This document shows, in pieces, positions 59,104 through 64,000 of a stretch of DNA of 64,000 nt. This DNA is from Spirochaetales bacterium (lineage in GTDB: Bacteria > Spirochaetota > Spirochaetia > DAHUYW01). The notes under the pieces are model-generated. The model was not told the DNA's origin, searched no databases, and saw nothing but the letters and a program-made list of their open reading frames with translations. A program made the position numbers and the translations under genes. The stretch spans positions 69,728 to 133,727 of the forward strand of contig DAHUYW010000008.1 in the NCBI GenBank assembly GCA_027306915.1. Direction: 5' to 3'. Each line of letters begins with the position of its first letter. The first letter of the stretch is position 1.

Positions 59104-60084
59104 ATGCCTCAGGCTCTCGTCAAGAACTACAGCAAGGAGCTGCTCCTCAAGGTGCTGCGCGAGATGCTGCTCATTCGCCGCTTCGAAGAAAAGGCGGGCC
59201 AGGAGTACGGGCTACGCAAGATCGGAGGCTTCTGCCATCTGTACATCGGGCAGGAGGCAGTGGCGGTCGGCACGATTTCGACGCTCGACCTTGCCAGGGA
59301 CTATGTAGTAACCGGCTACCGGGACCACGCCCACGCACTCTCCTGCGGGATGAGCCCGGAGTCGATCATGGCGGAGCTGTACGGCAAGGCAACCGGCTGC
59401 TCGAAGGGAAAGGGCGGATCGATGCACATGTATGACGCCCAGCGTCACATGCTCGGTGGAAACGGCATAGTCGGGAGCCAGATTCCGGTTGCCACGGGCG
59501 TCGCTCTGAAGATACGCTACAAGAAAGAGGACGGGGTCGTGCTCTGCTACTTCGGCGACGGCGCCATCCACCAGGGCGCCTTCCACGAAAGCATGAACCT
59601 CGCAAAGATCTACAAGCTGCCGATCATCTTCATTTGCGAAAACAACCACTATGGAATGGGCACCGACTACAAGAGGGTTTCATCGGTCCAGGACTTCTCG
59701 ATCATGGGTGCCTCCTACGGAATCCCGGGCAAACAGCTCAACGGAATGGATGTCCTCGCGGTCTACAGCGAGTTCGTCGAAGCCGTCGCCGCGGTTCGCA
59801 AGACCGGCGAGCCGCTCTTCTACGAGATAGACACCTACCGCTACCGCGGCCACTCCATGAGCGACCCGGCCCAGTACCGAACCAGGGAAGAGCTCAACGA
59901 GTACAAGGAGCAGGATCCCATCCTCATCCTCAAAAAGCAGATGGCGGACGCGAAGCTCCTGACAGAAGAGGAGTACACCCTCATGGATGACGAAGCGAAG
60001 GAGCTCAGCAACAAGGCCGCAGAGTTCGCCGATCAGAGCCCCGAGCCCTCGCTCGACTCGCTGTACGAAGACGTGTTCGCGTAG
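59104..60084 (+). CDS. pdhA: Pyruvate dehydrogenase E1 component subunit alpha
   Basis: 326 residues from ATG 59104 (AAAGGAG upstream). Thiamine-diphosphate motif GDG (151-153) ... NN (180-181), HLYIGQEAVAVGTIS, GSMHMYD and the loop TYRYRGHSMSDPAQYR. Decarboxylates pyruvate as an alpha2beta2 enzyme with PdhB. Length and the RYRGHSMSDP loop favour pyruvate over acetoin or branched-chain substrates, but acetoin dehydrogenase is a close relative. Confidence 0.92.
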   Translation: MPQALVKNYSKELLLKVLREMLLIRRFEEKAGQEYGLRKIGGFCHLYIGQEAVAVGTISTLDLARDYVVTGYRDHAHALSCGMSPESIMAELYGKATGCSKGKGGSMHMYDAQRHMLGGNGIVGSQIPVATGVALKIRYKKEDGVVLCYFGDGAIHQGAFHESMNLAKIYKLPIIFICENNHYGMGTDYKRVSSVQDFSIMGASYGIPGKQLNGMDVLAVYSEFVEAVAAVRKTGEPLFYEIDTYRYRGHSMSDPAQYRTREELNEYKEQDPILILKKQMADAKLLTEEEYTLMDDEAKELSNKAAEFADQSPEPSLDSLYEDVFA

Positions 60085-60104
60085 GCCGAGAGAGGAGAGA
60101 GTCA

Positions 60105-61082
60105 ATGCCAATCATTACGTTTCGTGAGGCGCTCAAGCAGGCGATGGACGAGGAGATGGCTCGGGATGAGAACGTGATCCTCCTCGGAGAGGAGGTCGGC
60201 CAATACAACGGCGCCTACAAAGTGAGCCAGGGACTTCTCGACAAGTACGGTGACCAGCGGGTCATCGACACCCCGATCTCCGAAGAGGGTTTCACCGGCA
60301 TGGGGATAGGCGCGGCGCTCGTCGGCCTGCGGCCTATCGTCGAGTGGATGACCTTCAACTTCTCGTTCATGTCCTTCGATCAAATCCTCTCCAACGCATC
60401 CAAGACGCGCTACATGTCCGGCGGCCAGTTCACCCTGCCGGTCGTCTTTCGCGGACCGAACGGCCCGGCTGAGTTCCTCGCGGCGCAGCATTCCCAGTCA
60501 CTGCAGTCCCTCTACGCCCATGTGCCGGGCTTGAAGGTTATCGCCCCCTCGACTCCCTATGACGGCAAGGGACTCCTGAAATCGGCGATTCGCGACGACA
60601 ATCCGGTCATGTTCCTCGAGTCCGAGCTCGCGTACGCATGGAAGGGAGAGGTGCCCGTGGAGGAATACCTCATCCCCATCGGAGTCGGCGACGTCAAGCG
60701 CCAGGGGAGCGACGTGACCCTCGTCGGCTTCGGCAAGCCCGTGAAGACTATCCTCGACGCTGCCGAAGAGCTCGCCAAGGAAGGAATCGAAGCCGAGGTG
60801 GTGGATATCCGGACCATTCGCCCCCTCGATGAGGAGCTTGTCTACGAGTCGGTCCGCAAGACCAATCGTTGCGTGGTTGTGGACGAGGCGTGGCCCTTTG
60901 CCAGCGTCGGCTCGCACCTCGGCTGGCTCATCTCGAAGAATTGCTTCGACTCTCTGGATGCGCCGGTCGAAGTGATAACCTCGGAGGACGTCCCGATGCC
61001 CTACAACCATCATCTCGAGCTTGCCGCCCAGCCTTCGGTCGAGAAGGTGGTGGCGGCCACAAAGCGCGTGCTTTACGTGTAG
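60105..61082 (+). CDS. pdhB: Pyruvate dehydrogenase E1 component subunit beta
   Basis: 325 residues. ITFREALKQAMDEEMARDEN, LLGEEVGQYNGAYKVSQGLL, DTPISEEGFTGMGIGAALVG and GGQFTLPVVFRGPNG are E1-beta blocks; the C-terminal domain has VVDEAWPFASVGSHL. Twenty bases after pdhA, with GGAGAGAG before the ATG. Confidence 0.94.
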   Translation: MPIITFREALKQAMDEEMARDENVILLGEEVGQYNGAYKVSQGLLDKYGDQRVIDTPISEEGFTGMGIGAALVGLRPIVEWMTFNFSFMSFDQILSNASKTRYMSGGQFTLPVVFRGPNGPAEFLAAQHSQSLQSLYAHVPGLKVIAPSTPYDGKGLLKSAIRDDNPVMFLESELAYAWKGEVPVEEYLIPIGVGDVKRQGSDVTLVGFGKPVKTILDAAEELAKEGIEAEVVDIRTIRPLDEELVYESVRKTNRCVVVDEAWPFASVGSHLGWLISKNCFDSLDAPVEVITSEDVPMPYNHHLELAAQPSVEKVVAATKRVLYV

Positions 61083-61093
61083 GAGACCAACAA

Positions 61094-62398
61094 ATGGCGG
61101 AAAAAGTGCTCATGCTCGCCCTTTCGCCCACCATGGAGGAAGGGACGGTCGTGAAGTGGCTCAAGAAGGAGGGCGACGCCGTCAAGAACGGCGACATCCT
61201 CTGCGAGGTTGAGACAGACAAGGCGACCATGGACTACGAGTCGATCCAGGAGGGGATTCTCCTCAAGATCGTCGTGGGCGAAGGGCGCGCGGCGAAGGTC
61301 GAGCAGGCAATCGCAATAATCGGAAAGAAGGGTGAGGACTTCTCGGCCCTCCTTGCCGAGATCGAGAAAGGCGCGCCTTCCCCCGGCTCGTCGGCTACGG
61401 CGGGCGCCGGAGGCGCGCAGGCTGCCCTTTCGGCCGCCGACTTCGGCGGGAGCGTGGAGACCGGAAACGGCCGCGTCAAATCCTCGCCCCTCGCTCGCCT
61501 TCTCGCGCAGGAGGCGGGAGTCGACATCGCCCGTGTCGCGGGCAGCGGGCCCGGCGGCCGCGTGGTGAAGCGCGACATCGAGAGCGCGAAGGGTAATACC
61601 GCGTTCCATGCGGAAGCGGCGGGGGCTCCGGCGAGCGCGAGGAGCGCCGGCACGGCCGGAAGCGGTGCCAGAGCTCGCGGCGCAGGGGCGGCGGCCGCAG
61701 CCATCCCCTCCCCTCTCAAGAGCGAGACGGTGCCGATCTCGGGAAAGCGAAAGGTCATCGCCGAGCGCCTCTCCCAGTCGATGTTCACCGCGCCTCACTA
61801 CTACCTTCGCCTTGCGGTTCCGGCCGATGCCCTGGTCAAGGCGCGCGCCGTCCTCAACGCCAAGCGCGACAAGAAGATCTCCCTCAATGCCTTCCTCATC
61901 AAGTTTGCCGCCGAGGCGATAAAGCGCTTCCCGGCTGTCAACTCCTCCTGGCAGGGGAGCACCATCCAGATGTTCGGGAGCATCGACATCGGACTCGCCG
62001 TCGCTCAGCCGGACGGGCTCATCACCCCCATCGTCCGCGACTGCGGCTCAAAGGGGGTTGTCCAGATCGACGCCGAGCTTTCCGCGCTCATCGACAAAGC
62101 GCTCACCGGAAAGCTCAAACCGGAAGAGTACAACGGGGCGACCTTCACGATCAGCAACCTCGGCTCCTTCGGGATCGACGAGTTCACGGCGGTCATCAAT
62201 CCCCCCGGCTCGGCGATCCTTGCCGTCGGCTCGATCAAGAAGGAACCTGTCGTCGGTCCGGACGACCGCATCGAGGCCAAGACCCTCATGCGCCTCACCC
62301 TCTCGTGCGACCATCGGGTGATCGACGGAGCCGTGGGTGCCAAATTCCTTTCGACCTTGAGCGATTTTATCGAGGAGCCGGTGCGGATCCTCTTCTAA
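61094..62398 (+). CDS. pdhC: Dihydrolipoamide acetyltransferase (PDH E2)
   Basis: 434 residues from ATG 61094. One lipoyl domain (Lys43 in VETDKATMDYES), Ala/Gly/Pro linker, E1/E3-binding domain (VKSSPLARLLAQEAGVDIAR with GSGPGGRVVKRDIE), second Ala/Gly-rich linker, and catalytic core ending in SCDHRVIDGAVGAKF (His407, Asp411). Transfers the acetyl group to CoA. Eleven bases after pdhB; the upstream ORF extension is inside pdhB and rejected. Confidence 0.94.
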   Translation: MAEKVLMLALSPTMEEGTVVKWLKKEGDAVKNGDILCEVETDKATMDYESIQEGILLKIVVGEGRAAKVEQAIAIIGKKGEDFSALLAEIEKGAPSPGSSATAGAGGAQAALSAADFGGSVETGNGRVKSSPLARLLAQEAGVDIARVAGSGPGGRVVKRDIESAKGNTAFHAEAAGAPASARSAGTAGSGARARGAGAAAAAIPSPLKSETVPISGKRKVIAERLSQSMFTAPHYYLRLAVPADALVKARAVLNAKRDKKISLNAFLIKFAAEAIKRFPAVNSSWQGSTIQMFGSIDIGLAVAQPDGLITPIVRDCGSKGVVQIDAELSALIDKALTGKLKPEEYNGATFTISNLGSFGIDEFTAVINPPGSAILAVGSIKKEPVVGPDDRIEAKTLMRLTLSCDHRVIDGAVGAKFLSTLSDFIEEPVRILF

Positions 62399-62439
62399 GC
62401 AGGCGGGCTGGACAGGCGCCCGCGCAAGGAGCATGGTTG

Positions 62440-63831
62440 ATGAGCGATGTGGAGTACGACGTAGCGATTCTTGGATCGGGACCGGCGGGATACGTGGCCG
62501 GGATTCGAGCGGCCCAGCTCAAGCTCAAGGCCTGCGTGATCGAAAAGGACAAGCCCGGCGGAGTCTGCCTCAACATCGGCTGCATCCCCTCGAAGGCGAT
62601 CATCCACGAGGCGGAGAGCTTCGCCGCTCTCGCCGGGATGGAGGAGCTGGGGGTCAAGGTCGACCGGGCGGGCCTCGACTACAGCAAGGTTCTGAAGAAG
62701 TCCCGCGACGCCGCAGACACCATGGCGCGCGGGGTCACCTACCTCCTCAAGAAGAACAGCGTACCTCTCATCCAGGGGACCGGAAAGATCACCGCGCGCG
62801 GCGAGATCACTTTAAGCGACGGAAGGAAAATCCGGGCCAAGAATATCCTTGTCGCGACGGGGTCGAGCCCGAAGCAGATCCCCGGATTCGAGTTCGACGG
62901 CAAGACCGTCATCTCCTCAGACGGAGCGCTCATGTTGAGCGAGCTTCCCAAGCGGATCCTCATCCTCGGCGGAGGCGCGATCGGCTGTGAGTTCGCTCAT
63001 ATCCTCTCGGCCTTCGGAGTCGAAGTGATTCTCGTCGAGATGCTCGACCATCTTCTGCCTCTGGAGGATGCCGAGACCGTCGCGGTGCTCGAGCGCTCCC
63101 TCAAGAAGCGCGGGATCACGGTCCTCACCGGCACGAAGGCCCTCGAGATGAAAAAGGGCAGGGGCTCGGCCATCGTCACCCTGGAAGAGAAGGACGGCAA
63201 GAAGCGAGCCGAGGAGGTCGACAAGGTCCTGGTCGTGGTCGGCCGCGGGCCGAACACCGCCGGCATCGGACTCGAGAGCGTGGGGATCAAGACCGACCGC
63301 GGCTTCATTCCGGTGCATGACTATTACCAAACCGATGTGCCCGGTATCTACGCTGCGGGAGACGTGACCGCATCGCCCCTCCTTGCCCACGTGGCCTCGA
63401 AGGAGGCGGAGATCGCCGTCGAGCATATGGCCCGCCATCCGACCATCCCCCGGATCGATCCGGATACGATTCCCGGCGCAGTCTATACCGAGCCGCAGGT
63501 TGCAAGCTTCGGCGTCAACGAAGAGCGCGCCAAGCGCGAGGGGATCCCGTACGCTAAGGCGATCTTTCCCTATCGCGGGGCGGGTAAATCGGTGGCGATC
63601 GGCAAGAGCGAGGGCCATGTCAAGGTGCTCTACGACCCGAAGACCCATGAGATTCTCGGGGCTCACATCGTCGGAGCCGAGGGAACCGAGCTCATCCACG
63701 AGCTTCTCCTGGCCAAGTACAGCGAGCTTCTTCCCGAGGACATTGCCACGATGATTCATGCCCATCCCACCCTCTCCGAGGCCGTCATGGAGACCGCCCG
63801 GACCGCCGAGGGGTGGGTGATCCACGTCTAG
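62440..63831 (+). CDS. lpdA: Dihydrolipoyl dehydrogenase (PDH E3)
   Basis: 463 residues from ATG 62440 (AAGGAG upstream). FAD site GSGPAG (12-17), redox pair Cys43-Cys48 in GGVCLNIGCIPSK, NAD site ILGGGAIGCEFA, and C-terminal HAHPTLSEAVMETA with the catalytic His. Reoxidises the lipoyl arm of E2. It has no lipoyl domain of its own. Last gene of the operon. Confidence 0.95.
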   Translation: MSDVEYDVAILGSGPAGYVAGIRAAQLKLKACVIEKDKPGGVCLNIGCIPSKAIIHEAESFAALAGMEELGVKVDRAGLDYSKVLKKSRDAADTMARGVTYLLKKNSVPLIQGTGKITARGEITLSDGRKIRAKNILVATGSSPKQIPGFEFDGKTVISSDGALMLSELPKRILILGGGAIGCEFAHILSAFGVEVILVEMLDHLLPLEDAETVAVLERSLKKRGITVLTGTKALEMKKGRGSAIVTLEEKDGKKRAEEVDKVLVVVGRGPNTAGIGLESVGIKTDRGFIPVHDYYQTDVPGIYAAGDVTASPLLAHVASKEAEIAVEHMARHPTIPRIDPDTIPGAVYTEPQVASFGVNEERAKREGIPYAKAIFPYRGAGKSVAIGKSEGHVKVLYDPKTHEILGAHIVGAEGTELIHELLLAKYSELLPEDIATMIHAHPTLSEAVMETARTAEGWVIHV

Positions 63832-63954
63832 AGCCTCGTTTCGAGCGGTTTCGGCCGCGGTCGGAGCACCGCCGGCTGCGTACGGCGCCCTTCGCGCGGT
63901 CGCGGTCATGTTCGCCTCGCCAGCAGCTTTGCTCGCGGCGGCGATGCGTCATCC

Positions 63955-63986
63955 CCGCATCCCGGAGCCCGTTGCCCGGGATGCGG
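63955..63986 (+). terminator. 11-bp hairpin 120 bases after lpdA
   Basis: CCGCATCCCGG/CCGGGATGCGG (63955-63965 with 63976-63986). It is followed by ATATACCTGACTTT, so it is not a clear rho-independent stop. It could end the PDH transcript or be a repeat element; the window ends here. The rest of 63832-64000 shows nothing. Confidence 0.4.
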
Positions 63987-64000
63987 ATATACCTGACTTT

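Overview
The window reads as chromosomal DNA of a GC-rich spirochaete. The evidence is a SpiroCoCo-type tethered coiled-coil protein, RpoB with Asn at the position equivalent to E. coli Ser531 (the natural rifampicin-resistance residue of spirochaetes), tuf placed directly ahead of the S10 ribosomal cluster, and rpmG-tRNA-Trp-secE-nusG ahead of rplKAJL-rpoBC. Rubredoxin and rubrerythrin point to an anaerobe or microaerophile. A full pyruvate dehydrogenase operon, not common in host-bound treponemes, suggests a free-living or gut/sediment lineage. The genus cannot be decided from the sequence.

Layout. (1) 1-1862, plus strand: the tail of a LolA-like periplasmic protein and an outer-membrane barrel. 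(2) 1946-17864, minus strand: ptsI, der, a secreted NlpC/P60-like protein, a TPR protein, an outer-membrane barrel, an ExbB/ExbD/TonB-like energised complex, a HAD phosphatase and a giant coiled-coil membrane protein. (3) 17959-18840, plus: a membrane-anchored GerMN lipoprotein-like protein. (4) 18844-21943, minus: rny-ymdB-tlyA from a near-consensus promoter. (5) 22068-25439, minus: a two-TM sensor-like protein with a very long acidic linker. (6) 25587-52982, minus: a 27-kb gene-expression supercluster (tRNA-Thr, rpmG, tRNA-Trp, secE, nusG, rplKA, rplJL, rpoBC, rpsLG, tuf, and the complete S10, spc and alpha clusters to rplQ), closed by a classical terminator. (7) 53082-54662, plus: a GAF/AAA+/Fis sigma54 activator divergent from the supercluster. 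(8) 54839-58492: rubredoxin, rubrerythrin, a DUF2400 protein, 6-phosphogluconolactonase and a soluble ferredoxin-reductase. (9) 58647-63831, plus: a PNPOx-like flavoprotein and the PDH complex E1alpha-E1beta-E2-E3.

How it works together. Most of the window is core information processing: two cotranscribed tRNAs, the protein-export channel subunits SecE and SecY, core RNA polymerase, EF-Tu and 27 ribosomal proteins. Control is suggested by hairpins and promoters in the few larger gaps (nusG-rplK, rplJ-rplL, rplL-rpoB, rpoC-rpsL, a 430-nt tuf leader, tuf-rpsJ). The minus-strand envelope block looks like a trans-envelope machine: a proton-driven ExbBD motor, a TonB-like arm, a long TPR periplasmic scaffold and a barrel with no visible plug, with a candidate wall hydrolase next door. 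The right end supplies redox metabolism: NADPH via the pentose-phosphate pathway, acetyl-CoA via PDH, and oxidative-stress defence via rubredoxin/rubrerythrin.

No CRISPR array, insertion sequence, prophage or rRNA gene was seen. The only gene-free stretch over 300 bases is the tuf leader region (39949-40440).
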